This document shows, in pieces, positions 50,385-59,900 of a DNA stretch of 62,535 nucleotides (position 1 is the first letter of the stretch; each line of letters opens with the position of its first letter). Made by a program: the position numbers and the translations under genes. Source of the stretch: Pseudomonadota bacterium (GTDB lineage Bacteria > Pseudomonadota > Gammaproteobacteria > Burkholderiales > Burkholderiaceae_C); contig JAJZTW010000010.1 of the NCBI GenBank assembly GCA_021847345.1, positions 9,277-71,811 of the forward strand. The letters are read 5' to 3'. A model generated the notes under the pieces. The model searched no databases, had not been told where the DNA came from, and saw only the letters and a program-made list of their open reading frames with translations.

Positions 50385-50510
50385 TCCCGGAATTCTCGCA
50401 GCAGGCGATCGGACGTGCCGGCGCGCGGCTTGCCGGGGCCCCGTGCGCGGGCGGCTCCCGTATGCTTGCGGCTGCCCGCCACCGTCCGTCGCCTGCCAGC
50501 CACGCCCTGT

Positions 50511-51233
50511 ATGCACGCCCTCATTCCCGCTGCCGGTTCGGGTTCGCGCCTGGGCGCGGATCAGCCCAAGCAGTACCTGGCGCTGGCCGGGCAGCCGATG
50601 CTCGTGCACACGGTGCGGGCCCTGCTCGGCTGCTCCCGGCTGCGCACGGTGACGGTGGTGGTGGCGCCGCAGGACGCGCGTGCCGAGGCCTGCCTGCGCG
50701 ACTTGGCCGACCCGCGCCTGCGAATCGCGCCCCGCGGGGCGGACACGCGCGCTGCCAGCGTACGAGGCGGCCTGCAATGGCTGCTCGAGCAGGGCGCCGG
50801 CGCCGACGACTGGGTTCTGGTGCACGACGCCGCGCGCTGCTGCATCACCGCGCAGGCCGTCGACCGCCTGATCGACTCCTGCCTGCCCGACGAGGTGGGC
50901 GGCCTGCTGGCGCTGCCGCTGCCCGACACCCTCAAGCGCCAGCGCCCGCAGCACGCGCCGACCCGTGTCGGCTCGACGCTGCCCCGCGAGGGCCTGTGGC
51001 AGGCACAGACCCCGCAGATGTTCCGGCTCGGTCCCCTGTTGGCAGCATTGCTCGCCTGCGGGGACACCGTCACCGACGAGTCGTCCGCGATGGAGGCGCG
51101 CGGCGCCAGCCCGCTGCTCGTGCACGGCGAGGCGTCGAACTTCAAGGTGACCCTGGCCGGCGACCTGGAACTGGCGCAGGCCGTGCTGCAGGCGCGCGCC
51201 GCGGCCGCCCGGGGCGAGGCACGCAATGGCTGA
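50511..51233 (+). CDS. ispD: 2-C-methyl-D-erythritol 4-phosphate cytidylyltransferase
   Basis: MEP-pathway enzyme joining MEP with CTP. The 240-residue product starts [15 protein letters not shown] with the CTP-binding Gly-rich loop, then [24 protein letters not shown] and [17 protein letters not shown] box lies 45 nt upstream but has no -35. It overlaps ispF by 8 nt. Confidence 0.96.
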   Translation: MHALIPAAGSGSRLGADQPKQYLALAGQPMLVHTVRALLGCSRLRTVTVVVAPQDARAEACLRDLADPRLRIAPRGADTRAASVRGGLQWLLEQGAGADDWVLVHDAARCCITAQAVDRLIDSCLPDEVGGLLALPLPDTLKRQRPQHAPTRVGSTLPREGLWQAQTPQMFRLGPLLAALLACGDTVTDESSAMEARGASPLLVHGEASNFKVTLAGDLELAQAVLQARAAAARGEARNG

Positions 51234-51726
51234 GGCCGGCGACCTCTACCGCATCGGCCAGGGCGAGGACATCCACGCCCTGGTGCCCGGCCGCCGGCTC
51301 GTGCTCGGCGGAGTCGAGATCGCCCACCACCTGGGCCTGCTCGGGCACTCGGATGCCGATGCGCTGTTGCACGCGATCACCGATGCCGTGCTCGGCGCCG
51401 CCGGCCTGGGCGACATCGGCACGCTGTTCCCGGACGACGACCCGCGCTTCGCAGGCGCCGATTCGCAGCAGCTGCTGCGGCACGCGATGGAGCGCGTGCG
51501 CGCGCTGGGCTGGGAACCGGTGAACGTGGACTGCACGGTGCGCGCGCAACTGCCGCGCCTGGCTCCGCACCGCCAAGCCATGCAGCAGCGCATCGCGCAG
51601 GCGCTGGGAATCGAGGCCGAACGGGTCAACGTGAAGGCCAAGACCGCCGAGCGCCTGGGTTTCGTCGGACGCCAGGAGGGAATCGCGACCAGCGCAGTGT
51701 GCCTGCTGCGGCGCCTGGCAGGGTAG
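51226..51726 (+). CDS. ispF: 2-C-methyl-D-erythritol 2,4-cyclodiphosphate synthase
   Basis: Next MEP-pathway enzyme, a trimer using zinc. The 166-residue product keeps metal ligands Asp15 and His17 (GEDIHAL; the residue before Asp is Glu where most homologues have an aromatic) and the His in [32 protein letters not shown] is the usual C-terminal motif. It overlaps ispD by 8 nt, a common arrangement. Confidence 0.97.
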   Translation: MAEAGDLYRIGQGEDIHALVPGRRLVLGGVEIAHHLGLLGHSDADALLHAITDAVLGAAGLGDIGTLFPDDDPRFAGADSQQLLRHAMERVRALGWEPVNVDCTVRAQLPRLAPHRQAMQQRIAQALGIEAERVNVKAKTAERLGFVGRQEGIATSAVCLLRRLAG

Positions 51727-51784
51727 GGCGCCGCCAGAGGCCTCGTTGCGCCAGGGTGCTTGGCGGCGTGCGCACAATCCCCGC

Positions 51785-52405
51785 ATGTGGGGATTCGGTA
51801 CCCAAGTCGAGCGGGGGCAGCATGCGCTGCGCAGCGCGCTGCTGCTGGCGCTCGCATTGCATCTGCTGCTGGCGGCGCTGTTGACGACACGCTTGCGGCA
51901 CTCGCTGCCGATTCCCGCGCCGCAACCCGACCCAGCGCTGGTCGTGGGCCTCGACGAGGGTGCGCCGGCCCCGGCCCCGGCCGGAGGGCGACGCAGGCCC
52001 GCGCCTGCGCCACGCGCGCGAACGCCGGCGCAGTCCCGCGCGCGAGAGCCGGCGAGCGGCGACGCGCGGCCCGGCGTGCGCTCCCCTGGGAACGCCGGGC
52101 GGCAGGCCGCGACCGCCCCGCGGCCCGGCGGCGCGCGGCCCGAGGCGCCCGGCACCGCTGGCGCATCGTTGCTGCTCCCGGGCCAGGGCACGCGCGAAGC
52201 CGTCGACGCCGCCGTCGCCGACCCGCGCTGGCAACTGCGCCTGCGCGACCTGCCTGCGCGGCGCGATCCCGACCCGGTCAAGCGTGCGATCGCGGGCAGT
52301 GCACGCCCGCCTTGCTGGGGCGCCTCGGCCCCCATCCGCAGCGGAGGCCTGCTGGCCATTCCGGGCCTGATCGTTGACGTTGCCGAGGGCAACTGCAGCC
52401 CGTAG
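51785..52405 (+). CDS. Hypothetical protein with TonB-like architecture
   Basis: Unrecognised protein of 206 residues (or 219 from an ATG at 51746). Residues about 17-36 form one hydrophobic helix, followed by a Pro/Ala/Arg-rich stretch to about residue 125. A more ordered C-terminal part contains DPRWQLRLRDLPARRDPDPVKRA and ends with two Cys. This resembles the layout of TonB-like energy transducers, but the TonB C-terminal fold is not evident. It lies between ispF and the ilv leader. High-GC chance frame is possible, though the hydrophobic helix and codon pattern favour a real gene. Confidence 0.5.
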   Translation: MWGFGTQVERGQHALRSALLLALALHLLLAALLTTRLRHSLPIPAPQPDPALVVGLDEGAPAPAPAGGRRRPAPAPRARTPAQSRAREPASGDARPGVRSPGNAGRQAATAPRPGGARPEAPGTAGASLLLPGQGTREAVDAAVADPRWQLRLRDLPARRDPDPVKRAIAGSARPPCWGASAPIRSGGLLAIPGLIVDVAEGNCSP

Positions 52406-52431
52406 CCCGAAGGCGCGCAGCACGAAAAACC

Positions 52432-52460
52432 TTGTTCGTGATGCGGCGCCGCATTACCAT
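52432..52460 (+). promoter_or_regulatory. Candidate promoter of ilvBNC
   Basis: TTGTTC (52432-52437), 17-bp spacer, TACCAT (52455-52460). The predicted start near 52467 gives a leader of about 225 nt before ilvB. Confidence 0.45.
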
Positions 52461-52692
52461 TGCAGATGTTCCACGGTTCGTGCCTACCACGGACCGAGCA
52501 AACGCCGGCAGGTATCCGAAACGCCGGCGCTTGGCGCGCAGATCCCCGACTCCGGTGCAGGACCGGGGGCGCCGACCGGCAGGCATGCCAGCGGTCCCGG
52601 CGAATTCGTGGAACGAGTCTCGAGAGCAGGTCACGAGCCTGTCTGGAGAGGCGCCTACGGTTTTTCGTCAGAGAAATTCAACGAGGTCAGTC

Positions 52693-54507
52693 ATGGAATC
52701 CACGATCACCGCGCGCGGCGCGGCCCAGCCGTCCTTCGCGACGGAACCCTCCCCCGTTTCCCCCCAAGCCAGCGCTCGTTCGGCCTCCGACATCACCGGT
52801 GCCGAGATCCTGGTGCGCTGCCTGCAGCGCGAAGGCGTCAAGCACATCTGGGGTTACCCCGGCGGTGCGGTGCTCTACATCTACGACGCCCTCTACAAGC
52901 AGAAGGACATCCAGCATGTGCTGGTGCGCCACGAGCAGGGCGCAGTGCACGCGGCCGACGGCTACGCGCGCGCCACCGGCGATGTCGGCGTGTGCCTGGT
53001 GACGTCGGGCCCCGGCGCCACGAACGCCATCACCGGAATCGCGACCGCCTACATGGATTCGATCCCGATGGTGGTGATCACCGGCCAGGTGCCGACGCAC
53101 GCGATCGGCCTGGACGCCTTCCAGGAATGCGACACGGTGGGCATCACGCGCCCCATCGTCAAGCACAACTTCCTGGTCAAGGACGTGCGCGACCTCGCCA
53201 CGACCATCAAGAAGGCCTTCCACATCGCGCGCAGTGGCCGTCCGGGCCCGGTCGTGGTCGACATTCCGAAGGACGTCAGCGTCGCCACCACCGCGTTCCA
53301 TTATCCCGACGAGATCAGCCTGCGCTCGTACAACCCGGTGCGCAAGGGGCACGGCGGGCAGATCCGCAAGGCCGTGCAACTGCTGCTGCAGGCCAAGCGT
53401 CCGTACCTGTACAGCGGCGGCGGCGTGGTGCTGGCCGAGGCCTCCGACAAGCTGCGTCGCCTGGCCGAACTGCTGCAGCTTCCCTGCACCAACACCCTGA
53501 TGGGCCTTGGGGCCATCGCCGGCAGCGATCCCAAGTTCCTCGGCATGCTGGGCATGCACGGCACCTACGAGGCCAACATGGCCATGCAGCACAGCGACGT
53601 GGTGCTGGCCGTGGGCGCTCGCTTCGACGACCGCGTGATTGGCAACCCGAAGGACTTCGCGCAGATCGAGCGCAAGATCGTGCACATCGACATCGACCCG
53701 TCGAGCATCTCCAAGCGCGTGAAAGTCGACGTGCCCATCGTCGGCGATGTCGGCGAGGTGCTGTCGGAACTCATCGAGCAGCTCGAGCAGCAGTTCGCCG
53801 AGGGTCGCAAGCCCGACAGTGCGGCGATGACCGCCTGGTGGAAGCAGATCAACGAGTGGCGCAAGCGCGACTGCCTGAGCTACGACAAGTCCGACGACGT
53901 GATCAAGCCGCAGCTGGTCATCGAGACCCTGCACGAACTCACTCGCGACCAGGAAACCTACGTCTGCTCCGACGTCGGCCAGCACCAGATGTGGGCCGCG
54001 CAGTACTACCGCTTCGACCACCCGCGGCGCTGGATCAATTCCGGCGGCCTGGGGACCATGGGCGTGGGCCTGCCCTATGCGATGGGCATCAAGCTGGCGC
54101 GCCCCGACGCCGAATGCGTGGTCATCACCGGCGACGGCTCGATCCAGATGAACATCCAGGAGCTGGCCACCTGCCTGCAGTACGGCACGCCGGTGAAAGT
54201 GCTGCTGCTCAACAACGGCTACCTCGGCATGGTGCGCCAGTGGCAGGAAATCGAGTATGCCGGGCGCTACTCGCATTCCTACATGGATTCGCTGCCCGAT
54301 TTCGTCAAGCTGGCCGAGGCCTACGGACACGTCGGCATGCGCATCGACAAACCCTCGCAGGTGCGCGAGGCGCTGGAGAAGGCGCTGGCGATGAAGGACC
54401 GCACGGTGTTCATCGAGTTCATCGTCGACCCGACGAGCAACGTGTGGCCGATGGTGCAGGCCGGCAAGGGCATCACCAACATGCTGCTGGGGTCCGAGGA
54501 CCTCTGA
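52693..54507 (+). CDS. ilvB: Acetolactate synthase, large catalytic subunit
   Basis: ThDP- and FAD-dependent enzyme making acetolactate or acetohydroxybutyrate for Val, Leu and Ile synthesis. The 604-residue product has the catalytic Glu in VRHEQGAVHAADGYAR and the ThDP motif beginning GDGSIQMN and ending in LLLNN. An Ala/Ser/Pro-rich stretch of about 30 residues precedes the conserved ITGAEILVRCL. The ATG at 52693 has GAGG upstream; the frame extends further back through the leader but is not family-like. ilvN and ilvC follow. Confidence 0.95.
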   Translation: MESTITARGAAQPSFATEPSPVSPQASARSASDITGAEILVRCLQREGVKHIWGYPGGAVLYIYDALYKQKDIQHVLVRHEQGAVHAADGYARATGDVGVCLVTSGPGATNAITGIATAYMDSIPMVVITGQVPTHAIGLDAFQECDTVGITRPIVKHNFLVKDVRDLATTIKKAFHIARSGRPGPVVVDIPKDVSVATTAFHYPDEISLRSYNPVRKGHGGQIRKAVQLLLQAKRPYLYSGGGVVLAEASDKLRRLAELLQLPCTNTLMGLGAIAGSDPKFLGMLGMHGTYEANMAMQHSDVVLAVGARFDDRVIGNPKDFAQIERKIVHIDIDPSSISKRVKVDVPIVGDVGEVLSELIEQLEQQFAEGRKPDSAAMTAWWKQINEWRKRDCLSYDKSDDVIKPQLVIETLHELTRDQETYVCSDVGQHQMWAAQYYRFDHPRRWINSGGLGTMGVGLPYAMGIKLARPDAECVVITGDGSIQMNIQELATCLQYGTPVKVLLLNNGYLGMVRQWQEIEYAGRYSHSYMDSLPDFVKLAEAYGHVGMRIDKPSQVREALEKALAMKDRTVFIEFIVDPTSNVWPMVQAGKGITNMLLGSEDL

Positions 54508-54514
54508 GATCCGT

Positions 54515-54534
54515 CGCCGCGAAGGCGGCGTTTT
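54515..54534 (+). terminator. Hairpin plus T4 between ilvB and ilvN
   Basis: CGCCGC and GCGGCG pair around GAAG and are followed by TTTT, 8 nt after the ilvB stop. It looks like a weak intrinsic terminator inside the operon. Confidence 0.5.
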
Positions 54535-54599
54535 CCACTTGGCCCCGGAGCCAGGCGCCGCTTACCGGCGGTGCGCGAAGCCCGGGGAGGAGTCCGTAC

Positions 54600-55091
54600 G
54601 TGAAACATATCATCGCCGTGTTGCTCGAGAACGAGCCCGGAGCGCTGTCGCGCGTGGTCGACCTGTTCGCCGCCCGCGGATACAACATCGAATCCCTGTC
54701 GGTGGCCGCCACCGAGGACCCGTCGCTGTCGCGCATGACCATCGTCACGCGCGGATCCAGCGACGTGATCGAGCAGATCACCAAGCACCTCAACCGCCTG
54801 ATCGACGTGGTCAAGGTGGTCGACCTGACCGAAGCCAACTACATCGAGCGCGAGCTGATGATCATCAAGCTGCGCGCGGTCGGCAAGGAGCGCGAGGAGA
54901 TGAAGCGCATGGCCGACATTTTCCGCGGCCGCGTGATCGACGTCACCGACAAGAGCTACACCATCGAGCTCACCGGAGACGAGGCCAAGCTCGACGCCTT
55001 CCTGCAGGCCGTCGAGCGTTCGGCGATCCTGGAGACCGTGCGCACCGGAGCCAGCGGCATCAGCCGCGGCGAGCGCGTGCTGCGCGTGTAA
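54600..55091 (+). CDS. ilvN: Acetolactate synthase, small regulatory subunit
   Basis: Regulatory subunit of 163 residues that confers valine feedback on IlvB. The N-terminal ACT domain is IIAVLLENEPGALSRVVDLF; a second domain with RGRVIDVTDKSYTIELTGD completes the family. It starts at GTG 54600 behind a strong GGGGAGGAG. It is separated from ilvB by 92 nt that include a hairpin with a short T-run. Confidence 0.96.
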   Translation: MKHIIAVLLENEPGALSRVVDLFAARGYNIESLSVAATEDPSLSRMTIVTRGSSDVIEQITKHLNRLIDVVKVVDLTEANYIERELMIIKLRAVGKEREEMKRMADIFRGRVIDVTDKSYTIELTGDEAKLDAFLQAVERSAILETVRTGASGISRGERVLRV

Positions 55092-55156
55092 GCTGGCGCA
55101 TTCGATAGCTTTTCGACCCCGACGAGGGCGGCCCCGCCCCCCCATTTCCACGATAA

Positions 55157-56272
<1,116 letters not shown>

Positions 56273-56308
56273 AGCCCCCTCCGTCGCCGGGGGCGACCCC
56301 GGCTCCGT

Positions 56309-56359
56309 CCCCCCGAGGGGGACGCACCCCACCTTGGGGCGGCCCTGCGGTGGGGGTGC
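56309..56359. terminator. GC-rich dyad cluster after ilvC
   Basis: CCCCC-GA-GGGGG (56310-56321) is followed by a long imperfect hairpin pairing GCACCCCACC (56324-56333) with GGTGGGGGTGC (56349-56359). The position fits an ilvC terminator or a dispersed palindromic element. Confidence 0.5.
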
Positions 56360-56395
56360 CCTCGACAGTGGAGAGCCTCGCGGATGCGGCGGGGT

Positions 56396-56496
56396 TCAGG
56401 TGGCGGTGCACAGCCGCCTGCGGCGGCCCGAACCCAACATCACGGTCGCGGTGGCGACCGGTGTCAGGTGGCGGTGCACAGCCGCCTGGGGCGGCC
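56396..56496. repeat. Pair of 33-nt direct repeats
   Basis: Copies at 56396-56428 and 56464-56496 match at 32 of 33 positions (one C/G change), start TCAGGTGGCGGTGCACAGCC and are separated by 35 nt. Each contains a short dyad, GGCGG and CCGCC. Confidence 0.85.
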
Positions 56497-56504
56497 TGAG
56501 GCTG

Positions 56505-56538
56505 ACCAGGACCTACCCACCAGGACCTACCCACCAGG
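56505..56538. repeat. 14-nt tandem repeat, about 2.4 copies
   Basis: ACCAGGACCTACCC occurs at 56505-56518 and 56519-56532, followed by a partial ACCAGG at 56533-56538. Confidence 0.9.
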
Positions 56539-56633
56539 CAGTGCTGGCTGCTTCTTTCCCGACAGCGATTTATGGCCTGGAGGGGAATGGGGACACTCAA
56601 CCCCGCGGTCCAGCAGGTTGGAGAGGTTGCTGC

Positions 56634-57998
56634 ATGCTTCGCTTGCGGGTGCGCGTGGTGCGTGCCGGGAGCGCTGCGATGCAAGGAACCTGGATGGCCG
56701 GGATCGGTGGCCTGCTGCTGGTGCTTGGGGTGTCCGGTGCCGGGCAGGCTGCGGCGCAGACCGCGACGGATGGCACGCTGATCGAGCCCGGCGGCGTGCA
56801 GCAGGTCGCGCTGGCCCACGGCACCACGGTCGCGGTATCCGCCGATGAAAGCTGGGTGCTGGTGGCCGACGGCCCGGGCGGCCGGCTGCAGGCCTGTCGA
56901 AGCGACGGCGCGGGAGCCTTGCGCTGCCTCGAGCCGCAGGCGGCCGGCGTTGCCGGCGAGATCAAAGCCCTCGCGCTGCTGCCGTCGGGCCGCTACGCCT
57001 ACGCGGTCATGCGCGACGGCACGCAGCGCTTCCTGGCCGTGTTCCAGGTCGACGACGGCGGGCGGGCCTTGCGTTACCAGCAGCGCTACGACCTGCCGTC
57101 GCTGATCGACCCGCAAGGCCTGGCGATCGCCCCCGGCGGGTCGCGTCTGTACGTGCCCACGCCGGGACGCGGCATCGACATCTTCTCCATTTCACTGCAC
57201 GACGGCTCGCTGACCTGGCTCGGCGCGACGCTGTCCCGAACCGACGTTCGCGCCTTCGCGGTGTCGCCGGACGGCCGGCGGGCCTATGCCGTCGACCCGG
57301 GGGGCATCACGCGCTACGAGGTGCTGCCCGACTTTCTCGTGCGCCTGGATTACACGCCGCAGCCTCAGCTCACCAGCCAGCTCGCGGTGTCGCCCGACGG
57401 CTCGCACCTGTATGCGGCTGGAGCCGATGCCGGCCGCGGGCTGCTGGTGATCGACCTCGATTCCCATGGCCGGCCGGCGCGCACGCGCAATGCGATGTCG
57501 ACGCCTCGCTGGGTGAGCGCCTTCGCGCTGTCCGCGTCGGGCCAGCGCCTGTACGCCACCGACATGAGCCCCGAGCTGGCCTGGTGGTCGGTACGCGCGC
57601 CGATGTTCCCGGCAGGCACCTACCAGGCCAGCTGCTCGGGCTCGCGCTACGACGTCGCCAGCGGAGTCCTGGAGGCCTCGTGCGCCCAGCCGCGGGACCC
57701 GCCGATCGACTCCCGGCTGGACTACAAGCTGCAATGCGCCGTGGGCAGCACCGTTTCCAACGACAACGGCAAGCTGGTGTGCGACAGCTGGCGCTGGCTG
57801 CCGCCCGGAAGCTGGCGGGCGGCTTGCCGCGGCATCGAGTTCGACGGCTGGGTGGTGCGGGCCGACTGCGGCAGCGGCGTGACCTGGTCCCCGGGGGTCG
57901 AACTGGACTACGTGCGCGCCTGTCCTCCCAACGCGTCCGTGGGCTTCGCCTTCGATCCCGGCAAGGGCGGCTACCTGTACTGTCCCGCAGATGGTTGA
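56634..57998 (+). CDS. Secreted YVTN-type beta-propeller protein with C-terminal cyanovirin-N-homology-like domain
   Basis: Exported protein of 454 residues. A signal peptide covers about residues 1-41 (hydrophobic core then GQAAAQ). Residues about 50-325 form YVTN/lactonase-like propeller repeats (FAVSPDGRRAYAVD, LAVSPDGSHLYAAG, FALSASGQRLYATD). From residue 328 the pattern changes to two CVNH-like repeats: GTYQASCSG...ASC with VSNDNGKLVC, and GSWRAACRG...RADC; eight Cys lie in this tail. CVNH domains bind glycans in known cases, so a glycan-binding secreted protein is plausible. GGAGAGG precedes the ATG. Substrate and partner are unknown. Confidence 0.75.
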   Translation: MLRLRVRVVRAGSAAMQGTWMAGIGGLLLVLGVSGAGQAAAQTATDGTLIEPGGVQQVALAHGTTVAVSADESWVLVADGPGGRLQACRSDGAGALRCLEPQAAGVAGEIKALALLPSGRYAYAVMRDGTQRFLAVFQVDDGGRALRYQQRYDLPSLIDPQGLAIAPGGSRLYVPTPGRGIDIFSISLHDGSLTWLGATLSRTDVRAFAVSPDGRRAYAVDPGGITRYEVLPDFLVRLDYTPQPQLTSQLAVSPDGSHLYAAGADAGRGLLVIDLDSHGRPARTRNAMSTPRWVSAFALSASGQRLYATDMSPELAWWSVRAPMFPAGTYQASCSGSRYDVASGVLEASCAQPRDPPIDSRLDYKLQCAVGSTVSNDNGKLVCDSWRWLPPGSWRAACRGIEFDGWVVRADCGSGVTWSPGVELDYVRACPPNASVGFAFDPGKGGYLYCPADG

Positions 57999-57999
57999 A

Positions 58000-58023
58000 C
58001 CGGTCCGCGACGTCGCGGGCCGG
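58000..58023. terminator. Hairpin between convergent genes
   Basis: CCGG-T-CCGCGAC directly abuts GTCGCGG-G-CCGG, a nearly perfect 24-nt palindrome starting just after the propeller-CVNH stop codon and ending just before the phoH-like stop. No T-run. Confidence 0.5.
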
Positions 58024-58025
58024 CG

Positions 58026-59738
58026 TCAGAGGATCTCGGTGGCGTAGTCGGCCAGGCGGCTGCGTTCGCCGCGGGCGAGGGTGATGTGACCGGAGTGCTT
58101 CCAGCCCTTGAAGCGATCGACCGCATACGCCAGTCCCGAGCTGCCCTCGGTGAGGTAGGGAGTGTCGATCTGCGCCAGGTTGCCCATGCAGATGATCTTG
58201 GTGCCGGGGCCGGCGCGGGTGATCAGGGTCTTCATCTGCTTCGGCGTGAGGTTCTGCGCCTCGTCGATGATCACGTACTTGTTGAGGAACGTGCGACCGC
58301 GCATGAAGTTCATGCTCTTGATCTTGACCTTGGAGCGGATCAGCTCCTGGGTCGCCGCGCGCCCCCATTCACCGCCATGGTTGGTGGTTCCGGACTGGTT
58401 CAGCACCTCGAGGTTGTCGTCGAGCGCGCCCATCCAGGGCGACATCTTCTCCTCCTCGGTGCCCGGCAGGTAGCCGATGTCCTCGCCCACCGGAACCGTC
58501 ACCCGGGTGATGATGATCTCGTTGTAGCGACGCTCCTCCAGGACCTGGTGCAGGCCGGCCGCCAGCGCCAGCAGGGTCTTGCCGGTGCCGGCCTGTCCGC
58601 TGAGGGTGACGAAGTCCACTTCGGGGTCGAGCAGCAGGTTGAGGGCGAAATTCTGTTCACGGTTGCGCGCGGTGACGCCCCACACGCTGTTCTTCGGGTG
58701 GGTATAGTCGCGCACCACCTGCAGCACCGCGGTGGACGCGCGGATCTCCTTGACCCGCGCGTACAGCGCCGTGGCATTCGGAGCCTCCCAGTACACGGCC
58801 TGGTTGACCAGCATCGCCGCCACCAGCGGGCCCTGCAGGCGATAGAAGGGCTGGCCTCCCTGCTGCCAGCTCTCCAGCGACTTGGCCTGCTTGTCCCAGA
58901 AATCGTCGGGAAGCGCCATCAGCCCGGTGTACAGCAGGTCGGCGTCGTCGAGGGTCTTGTCGTTGGCGTAGTCCTCGGCGTTGAGCCCGAGCGCGCGCGC
59001 CTTGACGCGCATGTTGATGTCCTTGGACACCAGCACCACGGATCGCTCGGGGAAGGCCTGGGTCAGCGCCTGCAGCACGCCCAGGATCTGGTTGTCGGCC
59101 TTGCCCTGCGGCAGCGCCTCGGGCAGGCGTGCGTCGTGCGCGCGGGTCTGGAAGAACAGGCGTCCGCGAGCCTCGCGATGCCCGCTGTGGTCGAGGCGTA
59201 TGCCTTGCTCGATGCCGGCCTCGACGCCGGCCACCAGCGCGTCGAGTTCGCGGCTCGCCTGGCGGGCGTTGCGCGCGACCTCGGACATGCCCTTCTTGTG
59301 ACCGTCGAGTTCCTCGAGGGTGACCATGGGCAGGTACACGTCGTGCTCCTCGAATCGGAACAGCGACGTCGGGTCGTGCATCAGCACGTTGGTGTCGAGC
59401 ACGAACAGCTTGCTCGGCTCGCTCGCGGACTTCGCGGCGCGACGCGGCGCCGGTCGCGGCGAGGCCGGCTCGACGGCGCGTGCCGGTGCCGGCGCCGTCT
59501 GGTCGACGAGCGCGGGCGTGCTCGTCACGACTGCCTTGGGCTGGCGCGCCTTGCCGGGCGCGCGGCGCGCGCTCGGCGTGCCGCGGCTCGGCATCGCGTC
59601 GGCTCGCTCGGCAGGCTCGACGGCCAGCGCGGTCGGCGAGGTCGGCGCGGCGGCCGGGGCTTGCGCGGATTTCAGCGCACTTGCCGCGGGAGCCTTGAGC
59701 AGGGAACCGAGTTTGGTGGGAGGCTTGGGCAAGGGCAT
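58026..59738 (-). CDS. PIN-PhoH family ATPase
   Basis: Protein of 570 residues joining an N-terminal PIN nuclease-like domain (KLFVLDTNVLMHDPTSLF from about residue 110, with SKDINMRVKA) to a C-terminal PhoH ATPase (Walker [18 protein letters not shown]; Walker B YVIIDEAQNLTPKQM). Such PhoH2-type proteins act on RNA in some bacteria. The first 107 residues are Ala/Pro-rich and unlike the family, so the start is uncertain and translation may begin further in. It converges on the propeller-CVNH gene. Confidence 0.9.
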   Translation of the reverse strand: MPLPKPPTKLGSLLKAPAASALKSAQAPAAAPTSPTALAVEPAERADAMPSRGTPSARRAPGKARQPKAVVTSTPALVDQTAPAPARAVEPASPRPAPRRAAKSASEPSKLFVLDTNVLMHDPTSLFRFEEHDVYLPMVTLEELDGHKKGMSEVARNARQASRELDALVAGVEAGIEQGIRLDHSGHREARGRLFFQTRAHDARLPEALPQGKADNQILGVLQALTQAFPERSVVLVSKDINMRVKARALGLNAEDYANDKTLDDADLLYTGLMALPDDFWDKQAKSLESWQQGGQPFYRLQGPLVAAMLVNQAVYWEAPNATALYARVKEIRASTAVLQVVRDYTHPKNSVWGVTARNREQNFALNLLLDPEVDFVTLSGQAGTGKTLLALAAGLHQVLEERRYNEIIITRVTVPVGEDIGYLPGTEEEKMSPWMGALDDNLEVLNQSGTTNHGGEWGRAATQELIRSKVKIKSMNFMRGRTFLNKYVIIDEAQNLTPKQMKTLITRAGPGTKIICMGNLAQIDTPYLTEGSSGLAYAVDRFKGWKHSGHITLARGERSRLADYATEIL

Positions 59739-59900
59739 GGCGGCGGCAGGGACGGAATCAGTCGAAGCGCTCGCGAACGCCCGGGCGAGTGCGGGCCGAC
59801 CTGCGCCCGCCGGGGGTTCGAAGCACGGCTCCGGCCCTGCGCGTGCGCGCTCGGGGGCCGGGGGTGGGCGAAGCAGGCAAGGCAGCGATGTCGGCTCGTT

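Larger units (their letters stand above)
56273..56633. other. Repeat-rich spacer between ilvC and the propeller-CVNH gene
   Basis: 361 nt with no convincing gene. In order it holds GC-rich dyads (56275-56360), a 33-nt direct repeat pair (56396-56496), a 14-nt tandem repeat (56505-56538), and the ribosome binding site of the next gene. Confidence 0.7.

Noticed and set aside
48156-50510. Open frame upstream of ispD, opposite mfd
   Set aside because: In frame with ispD but antisense to the Mfd motor domain and unlike any IspD extension.
52466-52692. Leader-peptide attenuator before ilvB
   Set aside because: Short frames here are not enriched for Ile, Val or Leu codons and none ends before a clear terminator/antiterminator pair.
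56396-56496. Two-repeat CRISPR-like arrangement (33-nt repeats, 35-nt spacer)
   Set aside because: Only two copies, one mismatch, no further spacer and no cas gene nearby; better described as a local direct repeat.
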